Shown here: positions 1 through 11,639 of the stretch, piece by piece
Layout of the letters: every line of letters begins with the position of its first letter
How positions within the stretch are numbered: the stretch's first letter is position 1
Translations under genes and position numbers: made by a program
From: Seminavis robusta
Lineage: Eukaryota; Bacillariophyta; Bacillariophyceae; Naviculales; Naviculaceae
DNA length: 48,091 nt
NCBI GenBank assembly: GCA_903772945.1
Contig: CAICTM010000802.1
Location: 1 to 48,091, forward strand
Direction of reading: 5' to 3'
Notes under the pieces: model-generated
Database searches by the model: none
Seen by the model: the letters and a program-made list of their open reading frames with translations, nothing else
What the model was told of the DNA's origin: nothing

Positions 1-773
1 TGGACAACTCCGGATTAAAACACAGGACGTTTCCTGTGTTTGTGTTAAGAAAGGGTAGCCAAGATTGCACTATCTAATGCTCAACCGTGGAGACCAACGG
101 CAATGATGTTGGCTTGTCGCATGCACCCATGCGAATCCAAGAGCATTCATCGAGTTATCGTTTGTCATTTGCCTCATAAATTCGATAGGTTGCAACCAAA
201 AAGCGAAAACTCTGCCTCTGTTCAGTTTCATCTTACACCCATTTCATCCATTGCTGCTGCTACCCTTCCTTCCTCCTCCTCTGCTCCTCCCCTTCATTGG
301 CTTCTCATTGGCGTCGGTGGCGTGGCAAAGTCTGTAGTCCTGCAACAGATAGTGATGGGGAACAAGGCCAAGACGACAAAGGCCAAGACGACGAAGACTA
401 CTACCGTGACGAAGTGAACCAAGAAGGTGGCTACGCTCAGAATACCCAAGTTAGCAGCAAGAAGCACGCCAAGTATCACACGATTCGCAAGGAGATTACC
501 ACGAAGACGAAGACACCACCACAACCATCATCGCAAGCAAACCTCCCACCTGACTGAGCGATCTTGTCCGATTCGCAAGGTGCTGCATCCAAATCTACAA
601 GTTCCCGGCACCAATCGGGATCCAACAGACGACAGTCCTCAACGCCCGTTCCAAAAAAGGGAAGAAAAGCCCTACGGAGCGTGAACAAACTGTACCTGTC
701 CAGCCGGCGAGCCCCTTGACGAATCATCACACTTTTCTAGAGATCGACCTCGCCTCGAACAAGCCAACGCAAC
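1..773. other. No intact gene; Ser/Lys-rich coding-like low complexity
   Basis: No recognisable gene. Several short overlapping frames on the plus strand encode Ser/Lys/Arg/Asp-rich low-complexity peptide, which could be the eroded N-terminus of the broken gene that follows. A stretch at about 565-720 reads as a Ser/Gln/Arg-rich peptide and then hits a stop. I see no promoter, RNA gene or repeat that I could defend. Confidence 0.4.
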
Positions 774-2289
774 ATGCCTCCTGCTGATTCCACAAGAAAG
801 AAGAAGAGTTCTTCCAGCAATGGAGGATCTTCCATTGGTGGCAAGTCCCGTTCGGAACAGAAGAGAAGTGGAAAAGAAAAGGAAAGCGACAGAGAGCAGA
901 AACAACAAGAAGAACAACTCATGGACCGTGAGCTTTCCACTGATGGAGGGATGATGATGTGATGAGGATGATTATTCCCACGATTCTACATCCGATTCTT
1001 TCCAGTCTCTATCCAAAAAGGAGTTTCAAAAGTTTACCAGGAAGCAGATGGCAAAGGAGTACTACAGGATGCAGAAGGCTCTTCGTGGTCAAAGCGAACC
1101 TAACACTGCCAAGGCTCCGCCACCAGCGTTAGTGAGTTTGGGTGGTTCATATGCAAGTCCGGATAAAAAGTTTGCCTATTCGGAAGGGTGCGAGTTCAAG
1201 ATGGGAGACCCTAGCAATGAAAAAAACAACATGTGGATTGCATTGTATAACCGCATGCTTTACGAGGTGTATCGCCTGGTCAAGTTCATCACTGAACAAG
1301 AACAGAAGGAACTCTTGTGCAACTTGGTCATGGATAAGTTGGGCCACCCCGAATTGACCCTGACCGGCAATGAAAAGAAGGACCGACGTAAGCAATAGGG
1401 TGGTTTTGCTTATCATTTGCCATGTGCACCTTGCAGATCTCACACCATTCGCCTCCTTTTCTGCATGCTGCTTTCTTAGGGATTCAGGGGAATCGCGAAC
1501 AGTTCAACATCCTTTGGCGAAAGCAGGTCTGTCGTCATCTGAACAAGGCCCGCAACTATGTGCAGAGCAAGTGCTTCAACCATGTGAAGAAGTTTTTTGC
1601 GGAGAAGGGGACGGATGACTTCCCCTCCATGGATGACATCTGGAAGATTATGAACCGAGACAAGGTGTTGAATCCCCCAAAGGAGGATGCAACTGATTGG
1701 AAGAAAAGCCTGCTCATGAGGACCTGATGGAGAAGGCTGTGTGGTGGTAGAACTGCTTCCTTGCACAAGTGGCTGTCGCATCCAAGTGGTGGATGCAAGG
1801 GATCCGCACGCATAGCACAATTTCGGAAGCAACATATGAGGCTGAGGTTTGCGTGCCTCCAAATACGGAAGCTATGGCTGTCCTCTTTTTTGAGAATGGC
1901 GCCACTCCGGATCCTGATGCAAGGGATAGGAAGGCAATCTTCTGAATTTGCCAGGAAAGTGGCCTGCATACTTCGACTTGACAAACAGGTTCAAGGAGAA
2001 GAAGGCGGTCCCAAGGTCAAAAGCAGAAGATAAGGATGGAAAACATGATGGCCGTTACTCCAATGGCAAGGGTGGAAATTGCGAATTTGGAGGATGGACT
2101 GATGCCGGACTTACACGTTTTGAGGACTTGCGGCAGCAGGTTGTGGCTTCAAGAGACCAGCCTCATGCTCAAGAAGTAGAAGAGGCAATCCTTGCACGAG
2201 TCCGCATAGATGCCTTTGGTATGGGTGGTGAAGATAATGGTGAGCCCCCCAAGAAGAAGAAGAAGAGGCGCCGTCGGGGTGAAGCTTAG
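774..2289 (+). pseudogene. Frameshifted multi-exon gene, probably repeat-associated family
   Basis: The pieces read in order as one protein. A Ser/Lys/Glu-rich start (774-955) is followed by a frame change near 955. An exon from 958 then contains YYRMQKALRG and NNMWIALYNRMLYEVYR. A GT-AG intron at 1388-1479 joins in phase to an exon with GNREQFNILWRKQV and FAEKGTDDFPSMDDIW. The frame is lost near 1717, a TAG follows at 1748 and a TGA at 1943, and the frame shifts again to 1942-2289, which has GGWTDAGLTRFEDLRQQV and ends in a Lys/Arg tail. The GGWT/S-x-x-G-L-x-R-F layout is one I associate with multi-copy, transposon-linked proteins of diatoms, but that is from memory and no function is known to me. 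At least three lesions make it non-coding as written. Confidence 0.55.
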
Positions 2290-3152
2290 CTTGGGCTTTT
2301 AGGTGGCCAAGGTTCCCAAACTAGAGCCAAATGCTGCCATTTGGCATGCTACGTTCCCAAATCCAGGGGGTCCTTTGCCTTGCTTTCCCCCTTATTCCTT
2401 CTCTTTTGGCATGGCTACCATGGCGGCTGTTAACTCTTCCGTCATTGTTTGGTTGCCTTCCGAGTTGCTGTTTTGCATCCAATGCCACCCTGTTTCTTGC
2501 CGCACCTTGTCTATCGATGCGATGTTCAGTTACTTATTCGGTAACCCTTTCTCCCCTTTTATTCCTGTTAACCATGACAATCTTGTCTCCCGATTGTTGT
2601 TGTTCGAAACCTCTCGCTGCAGTATTCGCCAGTAGTATACTTAAAGATTCTAACCCCAATATTATCCCAATCTTCCCCTCTTTTTGTCTATTTTCCCGAA
2701 CTGTACTTATTGATTAGTATCCTAGGAACTCATAATTTGGAAGCACGTTTGCAGTGTTTTTGGATGCTTTGCATGACGGTTAAGTAGGAATTGCCCTTCC
2801 ATTCGGCTTTGTACTGGATCCTGCTTTATATGGTAAACATCTTTGTTCGGAGGGAAAGAACTATTTTAAAGCCGATCCTTTTTAATTACCAATGACCCAG
2901 ACATGCTTCAAGTTATGCACGGTGTCCACCACAAGCATTGTGAACAACGAGGTTGTAGGTTTGTTAAACGGCCCGTACTGGATCATTGAGAATGCCTTTA
3001 ACAGATTTGTAAGTACTGTTTCATGGGGAACCAGAAGCTTTGGTGCATAATCCGCAACCTCCCTTCACGATTTGTATCGTTGGGTCGACCTTCGCCTTTA
3101 ACCGATAACCTACCTTGTAGAATGGTATCCTACCTTCAGGTCCGCTTCTCAG
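2290..3152. other. Non-coding interval upstream of the gypsy copy
   Basis: T-rich sequence with only short unconvincing ORFs. I searched it for the 5' LTR that the first gypsy copy should have and did not find either LTR terminus. A TGG-led word at 3040-3047, shortly before gag, could be a remnant primer-binding site, but this is weak. Confidence 0.4.
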
Positions 3153-4383
3153 ATGAAGCGGCGCCTACGATATGGAGAGGTCTTTCGTGGATTCAACCTT
3201 GCTAGTCCCGACGACAAAAATCGCCTTCTCAAGGAGATGACTTTCAGCTCTGCAAAGAGTGCCTACGAAGCTGGGTGTGCAGCCCATCGTGCCGTGCGTC
3301 ATAACGCCTTCGACAGATTGCTGTGAATGCAATTGCCCCACGCGACGTGACTTCTTGAGAAACCGAAGTCCAATTCCAAGCTCGTGTCCAAGCCGCATGG
3401 GACGGTGCAGCGGAACCCGCTCTAAGCGATGCTGAACTCACCTTTGGAATCAACGCGGGTATCGAAGCAGCCTGTCCTTACAAGGCTCTCGAAAAACAGA
3501 AACGCTTCATGAGTCGCAAGATGCGCAAGCATAGCGAGATGACAAATCGCGCCTACATCAACAAACTCACTCGGATGAACACCAATGAACTCCCTCGTTT
3601 GCCACCTTTCGGTGCCAATAAACAGTTGAACCAGGACGAATTCATCGACATCATCTGTCATAGCATTCCTCGTTCCTGGATGCGCAAGATGGACGAACAC
3701 GGCTTCAATCCTTTCTCAGCACCTATCAGAGAAACCATTTGATTCTTCGAACGCATGGAATCCGCTGAAGACTTGGACAAGGGCAGTGATGCCAAGCCAG
3801 CTCCTTCGAAGAAGAACAACAGCAAGAAGTACAAGCTACTTACTGCAACAACGACCATTCTTCCAAGAGCGAGAGAAAAGTGGTGTGATTACCACGAGTC
3901 CAGCACTCACAATACTGCTGATTGCATGACTCTGAAGAAACTCAAAGCCAAGTCCTCGTCTGACAACGATAACAAGCCAGCGTACAACAAGAACAAGACT
4001 TGGAAACGCAAGTCTGACGAGCCAAGTCCTAACCAAGAAGGAACTTCTGTCCTTATGAAGAAAGTCTCCAACGCTGCGGTCAAGGCGGATCGCAAGAAGA
4101 AAAGCGAATGCAACCAAGTTGCCAAACGCAAGTCAGACGACTCCGACAACGAGGATGACTCCTCTGTCGGGTCCCAACATGATGGACAAGAAAATGGCTG
4201 CAGTCGACAAGGCTCTTGCCGACTTCGACTTCAATCTTCGATGGAGAGATCTCCGTCTGAGATTAGGCCAGGATATGATTCAACGGAACCATGTTCCGAT
4301 TTCTCATACCTAAGTGATGAAGATATCTCACTAACTAGTAAACAAGAATTGTTTGCAATGAGAAGTCTACGGCAAATTAGATA
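3153..4383 (+). pseudogene. gag: gag of gypsy copy 1 (broken)
   Basis: Capsid/nucleocapsid precursor of the first gypsy copy. The N-terminus (from the ATG at 3153) reads MKRRLRYGEVFRGFN and stops at a TGA at about 3324. Gag-like sequence resumes in another frame at about 3380, with MSRKMRKHSEMTNRAYINKL, is broken by a TGA at 3740, and continues from 3755. Near 3880-3925 lies a zinc-knuckle-like motif, CDYHESSTHNTADC, that is CX2HX4HX4C instead of CX2CX4HX4C. The rest is Lys/Ser/Asp-rich and ends near 4383. It is not translatable as written. Confidence 0.75.
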
Positions 4384-4524
4384 ATTGCCTAGAACTGTCA
4401 ACTACTCAACTAGACTTGACGATCTTTCAGCATTGTTAACCTCGTCCGTGGCCAACCACCTCTCAACGTCCCAAGACAAAGAGACCTCAAACTATCGTCT
4501 ATGTTAGATTTAACAGACGAGAAA

Positions 4525-6308
4525 AAGGGAAACAAAAACCCGTTACACTCCGTTGCTTACTGGATACAGGAGCATCCGGAACCTGATTACCCAAATTCAT
4601 GCTAAGAGATTAAGCATGAAGGATCATGGGGGCGTCCAAACACTATGGACTACCCCTGTAAAGGAATTAAACCCCAGCACGAAGTGTAAGGGTGCACTTA
4701 TGACTCCTGAGTTCCACGATGACAGAATTATCGAATGGAACTTGCACGCCACCAAGAACCTGGGGGCGTATGACATGATCATAGGTCGAGACATTCTCTC
4801 CGATCTAAGAATCAAGTTCGATTTCACTACCATGTCAGTGAAGTGGAATAGCACATCTTTCCCTATGAAAGATAGCAATACCAACGAAGAAAGGAATTTC
4901 TTCATCCCTGATCCTACAGCTGTCAGCGACAGTGCAGATCGTCTCAAGAGGACTCTTGACGCGAAATACGAACGACCTGACTTAAGGCAGATATGCCAGA
5001 GTCAAAACCAGGTAAATAAGGAAGAGCAGGAACCGCTTCATGCCTTATTGACCAAGTGCTCCGACCAATTCGAAGGTACTTTAGGAAAGTGACAAATGGA
5101 AGACTACGAAGTAGAACTTCGTCCCGACGCTAAACCCTATCACGCTAGGGCTTATCCTACTCCACGTGTCCACACCAACACTCTTAAGACAGAGGTCGAA
5201 CGTCTCTGCAACGCAGGAGCACTTAAGAAGGTAAACCGTTCCGAGTGGACGGCACCAACATTTATCATTCCCAAAAAGAATGGATCTATACGGTTCATCT
5301 CTGACGTCCGGGAACTGAACAAAAGGATTGAGCAAAAACCTTGTCCGATCCCAAGGATACAAGACATGCTACTGAATCTAGACGGATTCAAGAAATACGA
5401 GTACCAGCGAGTACCGATGGGCCTATGCAATAGTCCCGACATCTTCCAAAGGAAGATGGGAACACTCATGCACGACTTGGAAAGTGTCCGTGCACACATT
5501 GATAATCAACTCATCCTACCTAACGGCGATCTAGTGGATCACGTTGAATAGTTAGATGAAGTTCTCCTAAAGGCTTCGAGAAGCCGGACTTAAGATCAAT
5601 GCTACCAAGTCCTTCTTCGAAAGAAGAGAACTTGAGTATCTAGGCTACTGGATTACTTGAGAAGGAATCCAACCCGTAACCAAGAAAATAGATGCGATCC
5701 AGAATATCGCTCCTCCTACGAACAGGAAGAAACTTGGTAGATTCATTGGACTAGTGAACTACTATCGAAACATATGGATCAGACGATCACATGTACATAC
5801 AACGTCGGGGATCCCAAGAAAAGGAATCCCTGTCCATTTCATTGCTTGACAATGATTGATCCCGTAACCGAATGGTTCGAGATTGCCGAGATCTGCTCCA
5901 ATGCAGCAGACGAAGTAGCCATCGTTCTAGAACAGACGTGGCTCACTCGGTAACCATGGCCTGCTGAGGTTATCATGGATAGAGAACGTGAGTTCCGCGC
6001 AGAAGTCGAGAAGACTCTCCGGGATGAATATGGACTTCGTCGCAAGTTCATTACCACACGTGTTCAATCGTGACGCGATTCACAACGTCCGTTTCGAAGT
6101 AAACTGGAAACACATCAAAGAACGTCAACGATACTGTGAGGTTTCAACAGTATCAGCACCGCAAGTACGGTCAGCCAAAGTACAAAGGTCCTTACAATAT
6201 AGACCGAGTCAATAACAATGGCACTGTACGGCTCCGACATGCTACCGCCAATGGCGGCACAGTCTACCAGACTTCGAACATAAGGTATTTACACCCATAC
6301 AAGGCCTG
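4525..6308 (+). pseudogene. pol: pol of gypsy copy 1: protease, RT and integrase remnants
   Basis: Begins with an aspartic protease active-site motif, LLDTGASGT (4555-4581), immediately followed by a TGA. The following frame (4553-5092) encodes the protease-RT linker and ends at a TGA where copy 2 has TGG. The RT part (5096-5551) lacks the motif A region through an in-frame loss of about 93 bp relative to copy 2. Its catalytic YIDD is altered to HIDN. A second deletion of about 970 bp fuses RT directly to the integrase core, removing RNase H and the HHCC zinc domain. A third removes the segment with the integrase catalytic Glu. Several further stops are present, including a CGA-to-TGA change near 5658. 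This is a dead copy. Confidence 0.85.
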
Positions 6309-6432
6309 ATCCCCTTGTAGGATTGCCATCGTGTGACGCACATGTCTACATCCAATCTCCGGAGAGTGCCCCGCACTTTAATTCATATGTTCTCCTTGTC
6401 CGACTGATGTCGTGCCTCCTGTGACCCTTGTC

Positions 6433-6442
6433 AGGGGGCGAA
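6433..6442 (+). other. Candidate polypurine tract of gypsy copy 1
   Basis: The word AGGGGGCGAA lies directly before the TGCA that starts the LTR, the expected place for the plus-strand primer of an LTR retrotransposon. The matching position in copy 2 is AGGGGGCAAA. Confidence 0.5.
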
Positions 6443-6864
6443 TGCAATACACGGCTCTTAGCCTTATTCACGACTCGATCCTAGATAGGGTTTGAGTTCG
6501 ACTTATGACGTAGTCCTTCGCGAATAGTCATTGAGACAGGGTTCTCATGACTGCTAGTCATACTAGGTTGTCGATGAAACATCGCTCTAGATATATAGCC
6601 GGCGTGGAAAGCTTCCACGCTACTAGACAGCTACTAGCTGAAGTTTCCACGTGTTCCGGAAATGGACCGTGGAGTACATAGAGTTATTGCCATAACCTAC
6701 GATATCACACTTCGAGGCCTCCCGTGGGAGACCAACTTCAATGAGCTTCACAACGATCTCTCTCATGGATTAGTTTTCGTAGCTTTCTAATCTCTCTCAT
6801 AACTTTCATTCTCTCAAACTCAAAACACTCGAAAGATCTTTACACTAGCTTTTAGCGTAGTGCA
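6443..6864 (+). repeat. Gypsy LTR 1 (422 bp)
   Basis: Direct repeat of 9820-10232. It starts TGCAATACACGG and ends TAGCGTAGTGCA, so it has TG...CA ends extended to TGCA at both termini. By eye the two LTRs differ by about seven substitutions and one 9-bp indel (CCTTATTCA, present only here), roughly 98% identity. It contains a perfect 8-bp stem hairpin at 6602-6620. Boundaries were set by where similarity between the two copies stops and by the preceding purine tract. Confidence 0.85.
6602..6620 (+). other. Hairpin inside LTR 1
   Basis: GCGTGGAA, loop AGC, TTCCACGC: an 8-bp perfect stem. The same hairpin is conserved at 9970-9988 in LTR 2. Its role is unknown; LTR hairpins can lie near transcription start or RNA 3' end signals. 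Confidence 0.5.
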
Positions 6865-9686
6865 CTAGGATTTAAGTTCAATTTCACTACCATGTCAGTG
6901 GAATGGGACGGCATATCTATTCCTATGAAAGATAGCGATACCAATGAAGAAGAGAACTTCTTCATTTCTGATCCTACAGCTGTTGACGACAGTGCAGATC
7001 GTCTCAAGAAGATTCTTGTGCGAAATACGAACAAGCTGACTTAAGGCAGGTATGCCAGAGTCAAAATCAGTTAAATAAGGAAGAGCAGGAACAGCTCCAT
7101 GCCTTATTGACCAAGTACTCCGACCTATTCGATGGTACTTTAGGAAAGTGGCAGATGGACGACTACGAAGTAGAACTTCTCCCTGATGCTAAACCCTATC
7201 ACGCTAGGGCTTATCCTATTCCACGTGTCCATACCAACACTCTTAAGATGGAGGTTGAACGTCTCTGCGAAGCAGGAGTACTCAAGAAGGTAAACCGTTC
7301 CGAGTGGGCGGCACCAACATTTATCATTCCCAAGAAGGATGGATCTGTACGGTTCATCTCTGACTTCCGGGAACTGAACAAAAGGATTAAGCGAAAACCT
7401 TATCCGATCCCAAAGATACAAGACATGCTACTGAATCTAGACGGATTCAAGTACGCTACTAGTCTCGACTTGAACATGGGATACTATCACATCGAGCTGT
7501 CACCTCACTCGAAACAACTCTGTACTATCGTTCTTCCATGGGGAAAATACGAGTACCAGAGATTGCCAATGGGCCTATGCAATAGTCCCGACATCTTCCA
7601 AGAGAAGATGGGAACACTCATGCACGACTTGGAATACGTCCGTGCATACATTGATGATCTACTCATCCTAACTAACGGTGATCTAGCAGATCACGTTGAA
7701 AAGTTAGATGAAGTTCTCCGAAGGCTTCGAGAAGCCGGACTTAAGATCAATGCTACCAAGTCCTTCTTCGCAAGAGGAGAACTTGAGTATTTAGGCTATT
7801 GGATTACTCGAGAAGGAATCCAACCCGTAACCAAGAAAATAGATGCGATCCAGAATATTGCTCCTCCTACGAATAGGAAGGAACTTCGTAGATTCAGTGG
7901 ACTAGTGAACTACTATCGAGACATGTGGATCAGACGATCACATGTACTAGCACCACTCGCTACACTTACTTCCAAAACTAAGAAGTGGACATGGGAAGCT
8001 GAACACGACGAGGCCTTTCGCAAGATGAAGAAAATCATCAGCAAAGAAACCTTGCTCGCTTACCCTGACTTCAACAATACATTCGTTATCCACTCGGATG
8101 CGAGTGATACTCAACTAGGTGCAGTAATTTCCCAGAAGGGAAAACCTATAGCGTTCTACAGCAGGAAGCTCAACCCTGCTCAGACACGCTACACCGTTAC
8201 CGAGAAGGAACTTCTCAGTATCGTAGAAACTCTAAAAGAGTTCCGTAACATTCTTCTCAGGCAGAAGATTGTAGTACATACGGACCACAAGAATCTCACC
8301 TGCAAGAATTTCAATACCGATCGCGTTATGCGATGGCGCCTTATTCTGGAAGAATATAGCCCCGAACTTCGGTACATCAAGGGCGAACACAACATCGTCG
8401 CTGATGCGTTGTCGAGACTTAACATCTCGGACAACGATGGTTCTTCAGAACAAATGGAAGCCAGCGAGATTGCTGAGCTCATGGCCGCAGACGAAGAGGA
8501 CTTCCCTAGTGACTTCCCTCTCTCGTTCCCCGAGATCGAACATCGCCAGAAGGACGATAACGATATCAAGAAACTCCTCAGGGACAAGCCAAATGACTAC
8601 AAGAAACAATCTTTTCCCAGAGGGGATAAGTCCTACGAACTAGTAGTCAAGGACGACAAGATTGTTGTGCCTAAGGCCATGCAGAAGAAGCTGGTCGAAT
8701 GGTATCATGGTGTACTGATGCATCCTGGCAAGACTCGCACAGAACTTACCATCAGTCAACACTACACCTCGAAAGGGTTGCGCAAGACTGTGCAGTCCGT
8801 ATGTCAGCGTTGTCAAAGCTGTCAACTGAATAAACCCAAAACGCGTAAGCTGGGATTGCTTCCTCCAAAGACTTGCGAGGAGATCCCTTGGGAAAAACTA
8901 TGTATCGACCTGATAGGTCCATACAACGTCGGGGATCCTAAGAAAAAGAATTCCTGTACACTTCATTGCCTGACAATGATTGATCCCGTAACCGGATGGT
9001 TCGAGATTGCTGAGATCTGCTCCAAAGCAGCAGACAAAGTAGCCATCGTTCTAGAACAGACGTGGCTCACTCGGTATCCATGGCCTGCTGAGGTTATCAT
9101 GGATAGAGGACGTGAGTTCCGTGCAGAAGTCGAGAAGACTCTCCGGGATGAATATGGACTTCGTCGCAAGTTCATCACCACACGTAACCCTCAAGCCAAC
9201 TCGATGGTCGAGCGTGCTCATCAGACCATTCGTAACTTGATAGCTGTTCAAAATATCAAGTGCCAAGACGACCTCGTGAATGGATCCTGGGATGGAGTCC
9301 TCACGGCGGTTCGGTTCGCAATGAATGCCACGATTCATACCACCTTGCGTGCAATGCCTGTACAGCTCGTGTTCAATCGTGACGTGATTCACAACGTCCG
9401 TTTCGAAGCAAACTGGAAATACATCAAGGAACGTCGCCAACGACTTATCCAACAAAACAATGATAGGGAGAACGCGAAGCGTGTCCCTCATCAATACCAT
9501 GTCAATGATACTGTGATGATTCAACAGTATTAGCACCGCAAGTACGGTCAGCCAAAGTACAAAGGTCCTTACAACATAGACCGAGTCAATGACAATGGCA
9601 CTGTACGGCTCCGACATGCTACCGCCAATGTCGGCACAGTCTACCAGACTTGGAACATAAGGTATTTACACCCATACAAGGCTTGA
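6865..9686 (+). pseudogene. pol: pol of gypsy copy 2: RT, RNase H, integrase
   Basis: The region starts directly at the LTR end inside the protease-RT linker, so gag and protease are missing. A one-base loss near 7018 (versus copy 1) breaks the linker frame. From about 7022 one frame runs to a TAG at 9531. Counting residues from 7107: RT motif A includes TSLDLNMGYYHIEL, the catalytic YIDD is at 181-184, RNase H starts near residue 328 (IHSDASDTQLGAV), the integrase zinc region has H..H..C..C (about 537-573), and the core has D (CIDLIG), D (IMDRGREF) and E (NSMVERAHQTI). After the TAG the same frame runs 50 more codons to a TGA at 9684-9686. Copy 1 has CAG at that TAG, so the stop is a C-to-T change. 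Enzyme motifs look intact, but without gag, protease and the true C-terminus it is not autonomous. Confidence 0.9.
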
Positions 9687-9808
9687 TCCCCTTGTAGGAT
9701 TGCCATCGTGCGACGCACATGTCTACATCCAATCTCCGGAGAGTGCCCCGCACTTTAATTCATATGTTCTCCTTGTCCGACTGATGTCGTGCCTCCTGTG
9801 ACCCTTGT

Positions 9809-9819
9809 TAGGGGGCAAA
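9809..9819 (+). other. Candidate polypurine tract of gypsy copy 2
   Basis: TAGGGGGCAAA lies directly before the TGCA that opens LTR 2. It is the counterpart of 6433-6442. Confidence 0.5.
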
Positions 9820-10232
9820 TGCAATACACGGCTCTTAGCGACTCGATCCTAGATAGGGTTTGAGTTCGACTCATGACGTAGTCCTTCGCGAATAGTCATT
9901 GAGACAGGGTTCTCATGACTGCTAGTCATACTAGGTTGTCGATGAAACATCGCTCTAGATATTTAGCCGGCGTGGAAAGCTTCCACGCTACTAGATAGCT
10001 ACTAGCTGAAGTTTCAACGTGTTCCGGAAATGGACCGTGGAGTACGTAGAGTTATTGCCATAACCTACGATATCACACTTCGAGGCCTCCCGCGGGAGAC
10101 CAACTTCAATGAGCTTCACAACGATCTCTCTCATGGATTAGTTTTCGTAGCTTTCTAATCACTCTCATAACTTTCATTCTCTCAAACTCAAAACACTCGA
10201 AAGATCTTTACACTAGCTTTTAGCGTAGTGCA
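9820..10232 (+). repeat. Gypsy LTR 2 (413 bp)
   Basis: Direct repeat of LTR 1, with TGCA at both ends. It carries the conserved hairpin at 9970-9988. Immediately to its right the sequence changes to a DIRS-like element. Confidence 0.85.
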
Positions 10233-10412
10233 CCACTGTATTTCATGGAAGGCAGCCAAGAGGAAATACGTTTGGGCCAAGGACGACGGGCGGGCAGGCT
10301 ACACTCGCTGGAACGCAAACTCGTTTGGCAAAGCAGGTTCCAAAAGGGCACTGAGATTAGACTATCTGGCCGCTCATGACACAGGGGTGTCAGAAGCTCC
10401 TGGTGGGAATGG

Positions 10413-11550
10413 TCAGATGGGTCTCGCCCTTTCTTCTGGAGGTGTCCACCGGAAGCAAAGCTACTTATCAGAGATGGCATGCTTGTACACTTCATTAAAG
10501 AGGCACCCAGCTACTGGGAGTATCAGACAAGAGACAAGGATGAGAACACTCGATGACTTGTTGTAGCAAGACTACAGAAGGCAGGTGCTGAAGCAACGAT
10601 ACTTTGACAATGAGCAGGATATACTCTCGCTCATGTCATACTTCCACGTACCCAAGGGAGACGACGACATCCACATGGTGTACGATGGCACCAAGTGTCT
10701 CCTCAATGACTCTGTCCACGTCCCAGGCTTTGGGATGCCAGACATCAACACGCATCTAAGAGCAGTGGAGCAAAATACTCACATGTGCGATGTGGACATT
10801 GGGGAAATGTTCTTAAGCTTTATGATGCACCCCTCTCTAAGACAGTATTGTGGAGTCGACCTGACTCCATACGAGTCTGAAATGCCAGGCATTCGATCTG
10901 GGAACAAGAGCAAACACATTCTCACGGCCTGGAACCGCATAGCCATGGGATTGAAGTGGTCGCCCTACCAAGCCGTCTTGTCCATGCATTTTGCTGAGGA
11001 GGTCATGCGAGGAGATAAAGATGAGAGTGGAAATGTCTTTGCATGGGAGAAGGTTCGCTTCAACTTATCTGGTTCAGACGATTACACCCCGTCTCTCCCG
11101 TGGGTCTCCAAAGTCAAGACAGTATGGGAAGATGGAAAGCCCACAACACGTATTGCCGCGGATGTCTTCACGTTTGTAGACGACCTCAGGCCATGTGGAG
11201 CTGATGCCAAGGAAGCTTGGATGGCAGGCCGGCGAGCGGCAAGCATCATCAACTGGCTTGGATGCCAGGATGCGCCAAGAAAACGCAGGGACAGCTGACC
11301 GGACCCTGGAGCCTGGGCTTGTTGCGTACTGCGCACAATCGAAGGAGTGTTCACAATGGTCAGCGAAGAAAAGTGGGACAAGTTGAAGAATCACCTCAAG
11401 AACCTTCGCTCTCTGCTGGACGATGCCCCATCGCTGATGCCCATCGACGAACTCCAACGCATACGAGGCTTCCTCAATTACGTCTCCCAGACTTACAAAG
11501 CGCTCGTGCCGTATATAACAGGTTTTCATCTCACGATTGATGGCTGGTGA
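10413..11550 (+). pseudogene. DIRS-like reverse transcriptase (broken)
   Basis: Sequence from about 10413 reads FFWRCPPEAKLLIRDG and APSYWEYQTRDKDENTR in one frame. After a frame change near 10590 it continues as the 10585-11298 frame. That frame has SYFHVPKGDDDIHMVYDGTK (10627-10686), CDVDIGEMFLSFMMHPSLR with the motif A-like Asp, GLKWSPYQ, and the catalytic VDD (11176-11184, residues 198-200 from 10585). A TGA at 11296 interrupts the frame. Translation resumes in the same frame with EEKWDKLKNHLK and GFLNYVSQTYKALVPY, to TIDGW and another TGA at 11548. Two stops and the upstream shift make it non-functional. The family call rests on the VPKGDDDIRMVYDGT-type block and VDD, recalled from DIRS elements. 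Confidence 0.7.
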
Positions 11551-11639
11551 CCAAATAGAGACAAACACGGTTGGCGAAAAGATTCAGCGGCTCCCAAGAT
11601 CGCTCCTGAGGATTATGCAATTACCCAACCGCTCCCGCC

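Larger units (their letters stand above)
3153..10232 (+). mobile_element. Tandem decayed Ty3/gypsy retrotransposon array
   Basis: Layout is body 1 (3153-6308), LTR (6443-6864), body 2 (6865-9686), LTR (9820-10232). The middle LTR serves as 3' LTR of body 1 and 5' LTR of body 2. Both bodies are on the plus strand and share long stretches of near-identical pol. The gene order RT, RNase H, integrase places the element in Ty3/gypsy rather than copia. Body 1 has lost its own 5' LTR and has several internal deletions. Body 2 lacks gag and protease but keeps a long RT-RNase H-integrase frame. The array abuts a DIRS-like element at 10233, so it may have inserted into it, but I could not find the matching left flank or a target duplication. 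Confidence 0.85.

Noticed and set aside
3035..3060. Possible gypsy primer-binding site (TGGTGCATAATCC)
   Set aside because: No LTR end lies in front of it, and I could not match a tRNA 3' end convincingly.
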